Shown: piece after piece, positions 54,233-63,693 of the stretch
Numbering within the stretch: position 1 is the first letter of the stretch
Layout of the letters: the number at the start of each line of letters is the position of its first letter
Source of the DNA: Streptomyces halobius
GTDB lineage: Bacteria; Actinomycetota; Actinomycetes; Streptomycetales; Streptomycetaceae
Length of the DNA: 64,000 bases
Direction: 5' to 3'
Assembly: GCF_023277745.1 (NCBI RefSeq)
Contig: NZ_CP086322.1
Coordinates: 1,302,001 to 1,366,000 of the forward strand
The notes under the pieces: model-generated
Seen by the model: only the letters and a program-made list of their open reading frames with translations
Databases searched by the model: none
Told to the model about the DNA's origin: nothing
Made by a program: the position numbers and the translations under genes

Positions 54233-55690
54233 ATGCTCTCCACCCTCAAAAAGCCCGCCCATCTGCGGCGTGATGTCCTGGCCTCCCTCGTCGTCTTCCT
54301 GGTCGCCCTGCCCTTGTGCGTGGGAATCGCCGTAGCCTCCGGAGTGCCAGCCGAACTCGGCCTGATCACCGGTATTGTCGGCGGCCTGGTCGTCGGCTTC
54401 CTGCCCGGCAGCAGCCTCCAGGTCAGCGGCCCGGCCGCCGGGTTGACCGTCCTGGTCTTCGAAGCCGTCCAGGAATTCGGCCTCGGCGTTCTGGGAGCCA
54501 TCGTCCTGCTCGCCGGCCTGGTCCAACTCGTCCTGGGAGCCCTGCGGTTCGGCCGCTTCTTCCGCGCGATCACGATCGCCGTAGTCCAGGGCATGCTCGC
54601 CGGCATCGGCCTCGTTCTGATCTTCGGCCAGCTCTACACCATGGCCGACGTCAAGCAGCCCCGCTCCGGACTCGACAAGATCGCGGGACTGCCGCACCTG
54701 GCCACCGAGATCGCCACCTCCAGCGCAGCCCTGACCGCGTTCGCCATCGGGGCAGCCACCATCGCCGTGCTCGTCCTATGGAAGAAACTCCCCGCTCAGG
54801 CCCAGACGGTGCCCGCGCCGCTGGCCGCGGTCGCCCTGGTCACAGCCGTTACAGCCGTGGCCGGCTGGTCCGTCCCCCGCGTCGAAGTCCAAGGGCTGCT
54901 GTCGGCTGTCCAGCCGCCGGGGATGTCCGACTTCGCTTCGCTGGGCAGCCTCGCCGCCCTGGGCACGGTAATCGCCTTCGCTCTCATCGCCTCGGCCGAA
55001 AGCCTCTTCAGCGCCACCGCCGTCGACCGCATGCACGACGGCCCACGCACCGACTACGACAAGGAACTGATGGCCCAGGGCGTGGGCAACACCATCTGCG
55101 GCGTCCTCGGCGCCCTGCCGCTGACAGCTGTCATCGTGCGCAGCTCCGCCAACGTCCAGGCCGGAGCCGAGACGAAGCTCTCCCGCATCCTGCACGGCCT
55201 GTGGCTCGTGCTCTTCGCCGCCCTCCTGCCTGCCGCGATCGGCATCATCCCCTTGGCCGCGCTCGCGGGGGTCCTCGTCCACGCCGGCTGCAAACTCGTC
55301 CCCGTCAAGGACCTTGTGCCCCTGTGGCGCGAACACCGCGGCGAAGCCGTCGTCCTCGCCGTCACCGCGATCGCCATCATCACCACCAACCTGTTCGAAG
55401 GCGTCCTCCTCGGCATCGTCCTCGCCGTGGTCAAATGCGCCTGGGAAACCTCCCACGTCCACCTCGACGTCCATGAGACGACCGACGGCCGGCTCCTCGT
55501 CACCCTCACCGGGTCCGCCACCTTCCTCCGGCTGCCCCGCATGCTCGAAACCCTCGAAGCGCTCCCCCACGACCGGCCCGTCGAACTCGACCTCTCCGAG
55601 GCGCGCCACCTCGACCACACCTGCCGCATCACACTGGAGAACTGGGCACAACAACGGGGAACCACCATCGAGATGCTCACGAAAGCCTGA
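54233..55690 (+). CDS. SulP-family anion (probably bicarbonate) transporter
   Basis: A 485-residue membrane protein with about 11-12 spans, including RRDVLASLVVFLVALPLCVG, GIAVASGVPAELGLITGIVG, PGSSLQVSGPAAGLTVLVFE and VAVDRMHDG-like substrate region SATAVDRMHDGPRTDYDKEL. A short STAS domain (LDVHETTDGRLLVTLTGSAT, ELDLSEARHLDHTCRITLEN) closes it. Coupling to a carbonic anhydrase gene suggests bicarbonate as substrate, though sulfate is possible. Confidence 0.88.
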   Translation: MLSTLKKPAHLRRDVLASLVVFLVALPLCVGIAVASGVPAELGLITGIVGGLVVGFLPGSSLQVSGPAAGLTVLVFEAVQEFGLGVLGAIVLLAGLVQLVLGALRFGRFFRAITIAVVQGMLAGIGLVLIFGQLYTMADVKQPRSGLDKIAGLPHLATEIATSSAALTAFAIGAATIAVLVLWKKLPAQAQTVPAPLAAVALVTAVTAVAGWSVPRVEVQGLLSAVQPPGMSDFASLGSLAALGTVIAFALIASAESLFSATAVDRMHDGPRTDYDKELMAQGVGNTICGVLGALPLTAVIVRSSANVQAGAETKLSRILHGLWLVLFAALLPAAIGIIPLAALAGVLVHAGCKLVPVKDLVPLWREHRGEAVVLAVTAIAIITTNLFEGVLLGIVLAVVKCAWETSHVHLDVHETTDGRLLVTLTGSATFLRLPRMLETLEALPHDRPVELDLSEARHLDHTCRITLENWAQQRGTTIEMLTKA

Positions 55691-55843
55691 CGGCCACTCA
55701 CCTCGAACGTGTGAACTGCGACAGCTCACCCTCACAGCAGACGCGCAAGACTCATCCACTGCTGCCCTCACCCGACGTCGGGCAAGGGCAGCACACCCCG
55801 ACACTCCCGCACCGCGGCACGGTAACGCTCGAAGGAGGCATCG

Positions 55844-56032
55844 GTGTTCGATCGCAGGGCAGAAGCAGAAATGCGGCTGTACTCAGAACAGCTGGCCACG
55901 GAACTCGCCCTGAAAAAGCATCATGGAGAGGCGAGCGACAACAACACCGACACCCAAACACCTCCCCCGGCCGAGGAAGAGCACGCAACCACTGAAACGA
56001 CAGCCATCATCACCGGCGCCGAGGCCCCATGA
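55844..56032 (+). CDS. Small hypothetical protein
   Basis: A 62-residue acidic peptide with a helical N-terminus (FDRRAEAEMRLYSEQLATEL) and a Thr/Pro/Glu-rich tail. AAGGAGG stands 5 bases before the GTG start, which supports expression. No family recognised. It follows the SulP gene by 150 bp. Confidence 0.5.
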   Translation: MFDRRAEAEMRLYSEQLATELALKKHHGEASDNNTDTQTPPPAEEEHATTETTAIITGAEAP

Positions 56033-56123
56033 CTCACCCATGACCGGGCGCAAGCTGTTTGACATCAGCGCGACCGACAAGTACCGGTAAACAACTGCCC
56101 TTTAGTACTCCAGTTGCAGTTTG

Positions 56124-57152
56124 CTATTCCTGCTGGTCAGGGATCTGTTTCTGAGTGTAGCGAGCTGACTGGCAGTCAGATGGCGGGAGTTCGTGACCGG
56201 CGGTGCGGCGCTTGTAGTGGCAGTGTCTGGCGGTGGCCTGGTGACGGCGGCGCCAGCAGGACCACCTCAGTGCCTGATCGGTGTGATGCCGGTGGTGGTG
56301 TGCTGCCCTGGGGCGGCAAGCTGCCAGAAGTCTGCGGATTTCTGCCAGCGTGAGGGACGCGAGGGATGATCCGTTTCTGCGGCCCCCCTTTCCGTCCCGG
56401 CCTGAACCGCCATGGCTGCCAGGAAGGCGTGGGCGAGCATGGCCAGGGTGATGTGCCGGTACCAGGCGGGGTAACGGCGGACTTCGTACTGGTCCAGGCC
56501 GCACTCGTTCTTCGCGCTCTGGAAGCACGACTCGACGGCCCAGCGGCTGCCGGCGACTTCGACCAGCTTGCCGACGCTGGTGCCGGTGGGAGCGTGGGCC
56601 AGGTAGTAGGCGACCTCCTCAGGACGCGCGATGCTGCGGCGGGCCAACACCCAGCGCCGGTGGGCCGGTTCGTCGCCGTCGAAGAACGGGACGGCCGGCA
56701 ACTGGGCAGCTGCCCAGTCGTAGAGGCGAGGACCCTTGGCGCCGTCACCGCACGAGAGCCGCTCCCATGCCTCGTCGGGGGCCTCGCCGATGAGCTGGTC
56801 GATGCGCCAGCACCCGGCCAGCGACTTGACCTGCTGCGATTTCGGGACCGCGACGACGTATCCGAGCCCGGCCTCCTCGAGCATGCGGCGGAAGTGCCAG
56901 TCCTGGCCGTAGAGGGCATCGGCGGTCACCCACGCGATAGGCAGCGGTGACGACAGGGCCCGGGCGATCAGGACCCGGGCCAGCTCGGTCTTGGTGGCGA
57001 AACCACGCTCGTCGGGCACCTTCGCCGCCCGGCACCGCTCCCGGTCGGACGTCCAGGACTTCGGCAGGTACAGCTCCCGGTCCACCAACGTCCGCCCCCG
57101 CGAGGACGCGTACGCGGCGAACACCGCGACCTGGCAGTTCTCAGTACGTCCC
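56124..57152 (-). pseudogene. IS701-type transposase copy 2, C-terminal part
   Basis: From the ISAzo13 junction leftward it reads TENCQVAVFAAYASSRGRTL, WVTADALYGQDWHFRRMLEE (second Asp), VEVAGSRWAVESCFQSAKNE (Glu) and DQYEVRRYPAWYRHITLAML. After about 56380 the frame changes and continues SLTLAEIRRLLAACRPR. The N-terminal part is separated by the ISAzo13 element and a group II intron. Confidence 0.85.
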
Positions 57153-57207
57153 GGGGCCTGTATTTCAATTACTGCTCGGTGCTCGGGTGTTGGCGGGACA
57201 ATGGGGT

Positions 57208-58167
57208 GTGACTGCGCGTACGGCCGCTCGGGCTTCAGTTGTGGCCTTGAGGGCGAAGTTCGATCAGTTCCTTCCCCATCTCGATGAGCGGCGCCGTCGG
57301 ATCTACCTGGCCAGCGAGGCCGCCGCGCTTGGCCACGGCGGGATCACGCTGGTGGCGGCCGCTTCTGGCGCCAGTGCGGCCACCATCGCACGCGGGATCG
57401 CCGAGCTGTCCGGGCACCCTTTGCCAGCCGGGCGGATCCGGGCTCCAGGAGCCGGCCGTAAGCCGGTGACGGTCACCGACCCCGGTCTGCTGCCCGCGCT
57501 TGAAGCTCTGATCGAGCCGCACACCCGGGGCGATCCGGTCTCGCCGTTGCGCTGGACCACGCTCTCGCTACGGTCCCTGGCCTCGACGCTGACCACTTAG
57601 GGCCACCCGGTCAGCGCGGCGACCGTTGGGCGCCTGCTGCACACCCTGGGATACAGCCTGCAGAGCACCGCCAAGACCACGGAAGGTGCCAGTCATCCGG
57701 ACCGGGATGCTCAGTTCACGCACATCAACGCCACTGCCGCGGCCTTCCTCGAAGACAACCAGCCGGTGATCAGCGTGGACACCAAGGCCAAAGAGTGGCT
57801 CGGCAACCGCGACCGACCTGGCCGCACCTGGCGGCCAGGTAAGAACCCCATCCGTGTGGACTGCCACACGTTCACCACCAGCAACCAGCCCGTGGTCATC
57901 CCCTACGGGATCTACGACATCGCTCGCAACACCGGCTGGGTCAACGTCGGGACCGACCACGACACGGGCGAGTTCGCGGTGGAATCCATCCGCCGCTGGT
58001 GGCAGCAGCGCGGACGGAAGGACCACCCAGACGCCGGTCGGCTGCTGATCACCGCCGACTGCGGTGGTTCCAACGACCCCCGCCGCTGGACATGGAAGAA
58101 GCACCTCGCCGCCTTCGCCCTGGAAAGCGGACTGGAGATCACGGTCTGCCACTTCCCACCCGGAACA
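57208..58167 (+). pseudogene. ISAzo13 transposase copy 2, 5' segment
   Basis: From GTG 57208: FDQFLPHLDERRRRIYLASE, SPLRWTTLSLRSLASTLTT, then a TAG at 57598 where copy 1 has Gln (a CAG to TAG change). The frame continues GHPVSAATVGRLLHTLGYSL, PVISVDTKAKEWLGNRDRPG (Asp), LLITADCGGSNDPRRWTWKK (Asp) up to PPGT, where the IS4 element enters. Confidence 0.88.
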
Positions 58168-59612
58168 CAATGCCGTTGCTTGACTCACTGAACTATCGCG
58201 GGCTGCAACGTGAAGACCTTGGCTGCGACCCGCCGTGTTGGCCGCCGGTCCCGGGTGTTGATCCGGTAGGAGAGCTTCGAGGAGTACTTCGAGTCTGGAC
58301 GCTTCAGGTGCCGGTCCGCCTCGCGCAGGCGCCTGGCTCCGCTGTCGAGCTTCCGATGCACCTTCTCCGCCAGCACGGCCAGAAACTCCTTGATCTTCGT
58401 GGGCGTGTCCGAGCACTGGCGGACCACGCTGCGCCGCACGTGTTTGAGGACCTTGACGAACGAGACCCGGTCCGGATTGATCCCGTTGTCGTCAGCCAGA
58501 CCTAAGATGACCTGCGTGAGGCAGTGGTGCACGGCCAGATGCGCCCAGACCTCCTGACGCACCAGATCCGGGTCGCCCGAGCGCAGGACCTCGGCCGGCC
58601 CGCGCTGGAACGTCTTGATCTGCCGGAACGCCGACTCCGCCTCCCACCTCGCATGGTAGAGCCCTGCCAACTCCGCCGCCGGATAAGCAACCGGGTCCAG
58701 CAGGTCAGTCAACAGCCTGACCACCTCGCCGCCGTCGACGCGGTACTCGACCACCCGGACCAGCACCCCGCCGGGATGCGCGCCTGTCTGCCCGGCCAGG
58801 TTCATCCTCGCCATATAGGTGCCGTCAGGCAGATGCTCGACCGGACGAGCCGCAACGCTCGACCGGGCCCGGATCAGCAGATGCGCCCCGGCCCCGGTGT
58901 ACGCCTTCCACAGCGCCACCCCGGGAAAGCACCGGTCCATGATGACCAGCATCCCGGCAGCCGAGCCGGCCATTTTGACCGCCAACTCCGGCTCGCCGCC
59001 GCTGAACCCGCCCACCGCCGCGTCGATCTGCGCGTACGTGCCGCACTCGGTCAGCGTCACCACCCGCGCCTGCGGGAACCCCGCGGGCTGGCCGTTCTTG
59101 ACCGGGCCGCCGAACACGGCCCGGTTGGTCGTCGTATCCGGCGCATCCAGCACGAACCCGTCCACCGCAGCCAGACGCATCCCACGATAGAAGGCGCTCT
59201 CCAAACCAACAGGAGCCAACGGGCCGGCCAGCTCGCGGAACACGGTTTCCAAGACCAGCGGTCCCAGGCGCCTGCGCGCCCGCGTGAACGAGGACTTGTT
59301 GGGGATACTCCCGCTCAACTCCGCAATATCACCGACCAGTTGCTCCGCCACGTCGTCGTAGGAGTCCTGCTGGAACAGGGCCAGGGCGAGCGTGAAGTAG
59401 ACCATGAACCCGGCCGGCAGGGCGCCGGACTTCTTGTCGCGAACCCCGCATTTCTCCAGCACGTCGGCGACGAGCTCCGGGGTCACCCATCGGGTCACCA
59501 CCCCCAGCCGCACATGATCGGATAATCCCACCCATGGATGCATGCCGGGCTCAACGACCGCGCTCCTGCAACGTCACCGCGAACTGCTTGCCACACTCAA
59601 GCAACGGCATTG
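58168..59612. mobile_element. IS4-family insertion sequence, copy 2
   Basis: Inverted repeats CAATGCCGTTGCTTGA (58168) and TCAAGCAACGGCATTG (ending 59612), 16 bp perfect, flanked by the 10-bp direct repeat ACCCGGAACA (58158-58167 and 59613-59622). Length 1445 bp. Excision restores PPGTSKWN in the ISAzo13 transposase. Confidence 0.95.
58185..59543 (-). CDS. IS4-family transposase, copy 2
   Basis: A 452-residue intact transposase with LAAVDGFVLDAPDTTTNRAV (Asp), GMLVIMDRCFPGVALWKAYT (Asp) and YHARWEAESAFRQIK, the IS4 Y-R-E-K signature. The N-terminal DUF4372-like helical part (LSDHVRLGVVTRWVTPELVA) is present. It differs clearly in sequence from the IS4 transposase at 24 kb. Complete ends and perfect target repeats suggest recent insertion. 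Confidence 0.92.
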   Translation of the reverse strand: MHPWVGLSDHVRLGVVTRWVTPELVADVLEKCGVRDKKSGALPAGFMVYFTLALALFQQDSYDDVAEQLVGDIAELSGSIPNKSSFTRARRRLGPLVLETVFRELAGPLAPVGLESAFYRGMRLAAVDGFVLDAPDTTTNRAVFGGPVKNGQPAGFPQARVVTLTECGTYAQIDAAVGGFSGGEPELAVKMAGSAAGMLVIMDRCFPGVALWKAYTGAGAHLLIRARSSVAARPVEHLPDGTYMARMNLAGQTGAHPGGVLVRVVEYRVDGGEVVRLLTDLLDPVAYPAAELAGLYHARWEAESAFRQIKTFQRGPAEVLRSGDPDLVRQEVWAHLAVHHCLTQVILGLADDNGINPDRVSFVKVLKHVRRSVVRQCSDTPTKIKEFLAVLAEKVHRKLDSGARRLREADRHLKRPDSKYSSKLSYRINTRDRRPTRRVAAKVFTLQPAIVQ

Positions 59613-60128
59613 ACCCGGAACATCGAAATGGAACAAGATCGAACACCGGATGTTCTCCCACATCACCGCGAACTGGCGCGGCAGGCCCCTGACCAGCTAC
59701 CAGGTCGTCATCGAGACCATCGCCGCCACGACCACTCGCACCGGGCTCAGAGTCGGAGCCGAACTCGACACCGGCTGGTATGACCTGGGCACCACAGTCC
59801 TACCCGCCGAGTTCCATGCTCTGCCCATCACACCCCATGCCTTCCACGGCGACTGGAACTACACCCTGGCACCGGTCGCACCCCGGCTCCCCGAACCGAC
59901 CCCGAACCGACAACGGATCGATCCCACCCTGACCGCGATGCTCACCGACCCGGCCCTGACCGGCATGTCACGCTCCGATTTCGACCACCTGGTCGCCATC
60001 TCGGAACCGTACTGGGACGCCCTGGCCGAGGCGGCATTCCAACGACGCTTCCACCGCCCACGCAGCTACCTCCACCCGCAGACCAGCAGCCTCGACCACT
60101 ACCACCGCCTACTGACCGCCCTGTTACG
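59613..60128 (+). pseudogene. ISAzo13 transposase copy 2, middle segment
   Basis: SKWNKIEHRMFSHITANWRG holds the catalytic Glu, followed by TTTRTGLRVGAELDTGWYDL and HAFHGDWNYTLAP. The frame is cut at LLTALL by the ISL3 element. Confidence 0.88.
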
Positions 60129-61619
60129 GGGTCTTCAAAGTTGAGTGGTGCGGAGGTGTCCGCGGGCTCGGCGTGTGGTGACGCAGTGTGTCCGTAGTCG
60201 TTGGTTGTCGGCATTGCGGAAGCCGAACGCGTTGCGGGCGACGAGCTTGATCACGCGGTTGATGCCCTCGCTCTTGGCGTTGCTGTGCCCGGTGTCGATG
60301 AACGCTTCGATCTCCGGCCACCAGCGGTCGACGGTGACGGCGAGCTGCCTCACCTCGGGGATGTCGGAGTCCGCGCACCAGGTGAGGAACTTCCAGCGAG
60401 CGTGGCCGACTTGATGGCGGTCGGCGCCAGTGCGGGCGAGCGCGAGGAGGTTGCGGAGGTTCTCCTTGGCGATCCACGCCGTCAGCAGGATCTGGCCGAT
60501 CCTTCCCTCGCCCAGCAGTGCGTTCCACATCGTGGCGAACTGCTCGTCGGTGAGATCCTCTCGGTTGCGCAGCAGGCGCCGTCTGGCTTTCCACTCCGGG
60601 TCACTGGCGCGTCCGCGCCGGCCGCGGGTCTCGGCGGTGGTGCGGCGCCTGACCGTGGACAGCATCTTGTTGGCGAGCTGGACGACGTGGAAGTGATCGA
60701 CCACGACGGTGGCGTGCGGGAGACCGGTGCGGACGGCGGCGCGGTAGGTGGTGGACATGTCGATGGCCACGTACTCGATGTTATTTCTCCAGGCCAGCGG
60801 GGTGGTTGCGAGCCAGGCGAGCACATCGGCGACGGTGCGGCCCTCGACCTGGCTGAGCAGGCCGCCGGCGCCGAGCGCGTCGACGAACCCCGTGTGCCAC
60901 CGATCGCGCGTCAGCATCCATTTGCCCGTGGCGGGGTCCTGTTCCCAGCGCGGCCGTCCGCGCCGGGTCTCGTCGATGCCCAGCACCTTCACCTCGGGCA
61001 GCGGCGCCTGGGTGACCTCGTGTGCGGCGGTGCGGAAGGCGTCCATCACGGTGGGCCAGGACAGGTGCAGGTCACGGGCGGCCTGGATGACGGTGGAGGC
61101 GGCGTCGCGTATCCGCCGCCCGGCGGCACCGCGCAGCCGCATGGTGATCCGCGCGCCAGCCGGTAGCTGCGGGATCTGCTCGGTGAAGGACCGGCGCGGG
61201 CAGTCGGGCTCCCGGCACCACCAGCGGCGTTTGTGCCAGCGGAACTCCAGCCCGCTCCCGCCGTACGGCAGATCGCGGGGCCGGGTCGTCGCGGAGCCCT
61301 TCACCCGGGTGGCGAACACCCCGCACTCGGGGCAGGCCCGTGCCTGCTCATCGGCGGTGATCAGGTGCACCCGGCGGGTGCCGTCCTCCAGCCGCTCCAC
61401 CCGCGCGACGGCCAGGCCGTCCAGGTCGAGCAGCGACGTCGTATCGTTGTCCAAGCCCGTGGTTTCTGGGTGATCGTTCTGCGTCGAGAACAGAAATGAT
61501 CACTCATGGCCACGGGCATCCTGCTGCCAGGGCACCCCCCCCCACCACCCGTGATCCTCACGCAACGTGACAGCCAGTCAGTCCAGTCGGGACGACACAC
61601 CGCTCAAGTTCGAAGACCC
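60129..61619. mobile_element. ISL3-family insertion sequence, copy 2
   Basis: Ends GGGTCTTCAAAGTTGAGTGG (60129) and, inverted, GGGTCTTCGAACTTGAGCGG (ending 61619), 17 of 20 matching. They are flanked by the 8-bp duplication CTGTTACG (60121-60128 and 61620-61627), as expected for ISL3. Length 1491 bp. Confidence 0.95.
60135..61454 (-). CDS. ISL3-family transposase, copy 2
   Basis: A 439-residue intact transposase: zinc fingers ACPECGVFATRVKG and WWCREPDCPRRSFTEQI, DDE core KVLGIDETRRGRPRWEQDPA, EYVAIDMSTTYRAAVRTGLP and the C-terminal TGHSNAKSEGINRVIKLVAR with the last catalytic residue. It is only distantly related to copy 1 at 12-14 kb. Target duplication indicates recent insertion. Confidence 0.93.
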   Translation of the reverse strand: MDNDTTSLLDLDGLAVARVERLEDGTRRVHLITADEQARACPECGVFATRVKGSATTRPRDLPYGGSGLEFRWHKRRWWCREPDCPRRSFTEQIPQLPAGARITMRLRGAAGRRIRDAASTVIQAARDLHLSWPTVMDAFRTAAHEVTQAPLPEVKVLGIDETRRGRPRWEQDPATGKWMLTRDRWHTGFVDALGAGGLLSQVEGRTVADVLAWLATTPLAWRNNIEYVAIDMSTTYRAAVRTGLPHATVVVDHFHVVQLANKMLSTVRRRTTAETRGRRGRASDPEWKARRRLLRNREDLTDEQFATMWNALLGEGRIGQILLTAWIAKENLRNLLALARTGADRHQVGHARWKFLTWCADSDIPEVRQLAVTVDRWWPEIEAFIDTGHSNAKSEGINRVIKLVARNAFGFRNADNQRLRTHCVTTRRARGHLRTTQL

Positions 61620-61627
61620 CTGTTACG

Positions 61628-61836
61628 CCGCCGCAGAGCCGTCACCAGCACACTTCTGGCCCAGCTCCTGAAAGTCGGCCGCACCAACCTGTCCAACCAG
61701 TTCCAAGACGGCCACCGTCTCCTGGACCTGCACCGCGTCGCGGTCACGCCGCTACCCGGGCCCCCCGGCCCGCACCCTCGCCCAACTACAAGCCCGCCTA
61801 CCGTCACGCGACGACACCTGCACAGATCAACCCTGA
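61628..61836 (+). pseudogene. ISAzo13 transposase copy 2, C-terminal segment
   Basis: Joined to the segment before the ISL3 element it reads LLTALL + RRRRAVTSTLLAQLLKVGRT NLSNQFQDGHRLL, the C-terminal helix-turn-helix tail also seen in copy 1 (LARLFTVSKDTIREATGEIR). The very end is poorly conserved. Confidence 0.75.
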
Positions 61837-61858
61837 CAGTTATTCAGACACAGGCCCC

Positions 61859-61918
61859 CGCGGTGCCTGAGTACTGCCGTTGCACCCCGGCCGAGGTGGT
61901 GCCCTTCTTGAGGAGTTG
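61859..61918 (-). pseudogene. IS701-type transposase copy 2, short central segment
   Basis: LLKKGTTSAGVQRQYSGTA lies between the ISAzo13 right end and the group II intron 3' end. Directly continued by GRTENCQV across the ISAzo13 element, this is the conserved segment just after the first catalytic Asp (VDETGFLKKG) of IS701 transposases. The upstream part must lie beyond the window. Confidence 0.8.
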
Positions 61919-62030
61919 GGTCGGGGACGGGACGCCGTGCACCTTCTCGGGTGCCGGTCTTCCCATCCCCGCCCGCCGAACCGGACGTGCCCGTTGGCCG
62001 AGCATCCGGCTCTCCACGCGATCCGATGAA
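61919..62030 (-). ncRNA. Group II intron 3' end (domains V-VI), outer intron
   Basis: Domain V at 61978-62012 (leftward): arms GAGCCGGA and TCCGGTTC with a GC-rich inner stem. Domain VI and the 3' splice site follow, ending about 61919 directly before CTCCTCAAGAAG of the IS701 gene. It lies 18 bp beyond the reverse transcriptase stop. Confidence 0.75.
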
Positions 62031-63557
62031 TCAGGCGAGGTATTCACTGACCTGGCCGACGAAGGCCACATCGTCGTGGTTGATCCGGCGGAAACGCGCC
62101 CCGCCCGGATCGACCTCATCGATGTTGTATGGCGTGCTGATCTTCGCTCCGCGGAAGCGGTAACGCTCGACCTTCATCTTCGCCGGGTTGTAGAGGGTGA
62201 CCCCACCCTCTGCGATGCTGTCCGCTGCAAAGTAACGGCGGCGCATCTGTTTCCAGGTCATACGAGGGTGCTTGCGACGAATCCAGAGATTCATCCTCCG
62301 CCACGCGTACCAGCCGAGATACGAGAACGTTCTCTTCGAAACGCCGTAGCGGAAGTAAGCCGCCCAGCCCCGAAGGACCGGGTTGACCGTCCGCAGCACC
62401 TCCTTCAACGAGAGCGAGGTTGTGCCTCGCCCTGTCAGTTTCTTGATCTTGTGCATCGCCGATGCCAAGGCTTGCTTGGCCGGAATGGTGAGCACAACAC
62501 GACGGCCGCCGCCCCAGAACCTGCGCTGGATGTGGAAGCCCAAGAAGACGAACCCGTCGTCGATGTGGGTGATGCGGGTCTTCTCGTCCGAGAGGGTCAT
62601 CTTCATTCTGCTGGCCAGCAGTTCACCGATCTCCGCCTTCAGCGCCTCAGCGTCATCCCTCGTGCCATGAACAAGCACCACGAAGTCGTCCGCATAACGC
62701 ACCAGCCGGAAGTTCGGCAGACCCTTGCGACGTCGATGCTGCCGACGCCACGCCGGGGTCATCTCGGTCTCCCAGATCCGCGAGAAATGCCGGTCCAGGA
62801 CAGTGAGATAGATGTTAGCCAGCAGCGGGGAAACAACTCCTCCTTGCGGAGTACCCGTAAGGGACTCCGCGAACCCGCCCTGCAATTCGACAACCCCAGC
62901 CCGCAGAAACACGCTGACCAGCCGCAGAACCTTGCGGTCCTTGATGCGCTCGGCCACCAAGTTCATCAGAACATGGTGATCGACATTGTCGAAGCAAGCC
63001 TTGATGTCGCCCTCGATGACCCACTCGTAGTTTGACGGCTTGCTGGTGCAGTGGTGGATTTCGGCGATGGCATCCTGAGCCCGCCGGCCAGGCCGATACC
63101 CGTAACTGGACGGGTAGAAATCGACCTCGAAGATCGGCTCCAGAACCAGCTTGAGGGCCATCTGCGCCACCCGGTCACGCAGAGTCGGGATACCCAGGTA
63201 ACGGACCTTGCCGTTCTTCTTCGGGATCACCGCCTGCTTGACCGGAAGCGCCGTGAAGGACCCGTCTTTGAGGGAGGAGCGCAGCTCCTCCAGAAACGGA
63301 ATCACTCCGTGACGTTCCTCGACGTGATAACGGGTTAACCCGTCCACGCCTGCTGTCCTGGCACCCCGGTTGCCGGACACCCGTTCCCAGGCCACCAGCA
63401 ATGTGGCCCGGTCACAGACCAAGTTGAATACATCCTTGAACCGTCGATGCGGCTCATTCCTTGCCCATCGGTGCAGCTTGAGCTGATGATCGAGTACCCG
63501 CCGCTCGGCCGCCATACTGCCCGGCCAAGATATCGGCGGTGCGTCGTTGTTCAACAA
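62031..63557 (-). CDS. ltrA: Group II intron reverse transcriptase/maturase
   Basis: A 508-residue intron-encoded protein. N-terminal RT0-RT1 region (RGARTAGVDGLTRYHVEERH, LKDGSFTALPVKQAVIPKKN), catalytic RLVRYADDFVVLVHG (YADD), GTPQGGVVSPLLANIYL, and the maturase X domain (VLRGWAAYFRYGVSKRTFSY, WIRRKHPRMTWKQMRRRYFA). There is no HNH endonuclease at its end. TTG start with GGGGAGGA upstream. The intron's own 5' RNA domains are not directly upstream, where the 3' end of another intron is found instead. Confidence 0.92.
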   Translation of the reverse strand: MLNNDAPPISWPGSMAAERRVLDHQLKLHRWARNEPHRRFKDVFNLVCDRATLLVAWERVSGNRGARTAGVDGLTRYHVEERHGVIPFLEELRSSLKDGSFTALPVKQAVIPKKNGKVRYLGIPTLRDRVAQMALKLVLEPIFEVDFYPSSYGYRPGRRAQDAIAEIHHCTSKPSNYEWVIEGDIKACFDNVDHHVLMNLVAERIKDRKVLRLVSVFLRAGVVELQGGFAESLTGTPQGGVVSPLLANIYLTVLDRHFSRIWETEMTPAWRRQHRRRKGLPNFRLVRYADDFVVLVHGTRDDAEALKAEIGELLASRMKMTLSDEKTRITHIDDGFVFLGFHIQRRFWGGGRRVVLTIPAKQALASAMHKIKKLTGRGTTSLSLKEVLRTVNPVLRGWAAYFRYGVSKRTFSYLGWYAWRRMNLWIRRKHPRMTWKQMRRRYFAADSIAEGGVTLYNPAKMKVERYRFRGAKISTPYNIDEVDPGGARFRRINHDDVAFVGQVSEYLA

Positions 63558-63605
63558 CGTTCCTCCCCGACAGCAGCTCTGCTGCTATCACGCTGTCGCC
63601 GTGAA

Positions 63606-63693
63606 GTAGGCCGCCGGCGAGGTGCCCCAGCGGGGTCCTTTTCCGACGGCCCCTTCCCGAACCGGGCATGCGACTTATCACCGCACCCGGCTC
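63606..63693 (-). ncRNA. Group II intron 3' end (domains V-VI), inner intron
   Basis: Domain V at 63659-63693 (leftward): arms GAGCCGGG and CCCGGTTC with a GATAA loop. Domain VI follows with GGGGCCGTCGGAAAAGGACC and CACCTCGCCGGCGGCCTAC, ending near 63606. It belongs with the HNH-bearing protein whose stop lies inside domain V. Confidence 0.75.

Larger units (their letters stand above)
57153..61858. mobile_element. ISAzo13-family element copy 2, carrying two further insertion sequences
   Basis: Left end GGGGCCTGTATTTCAATTAC (from 57153); right end, read inward, GGGGCCTGTGTCTGAATAAC (ending 61858). The repeats match in 17 of 20 positions. It splits the IS701 gene between GTAG and GRTE codons and is itself interrupted by an IS4 element at 58168 and an ISL3 element at 60129. 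Confidence 0.8.
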
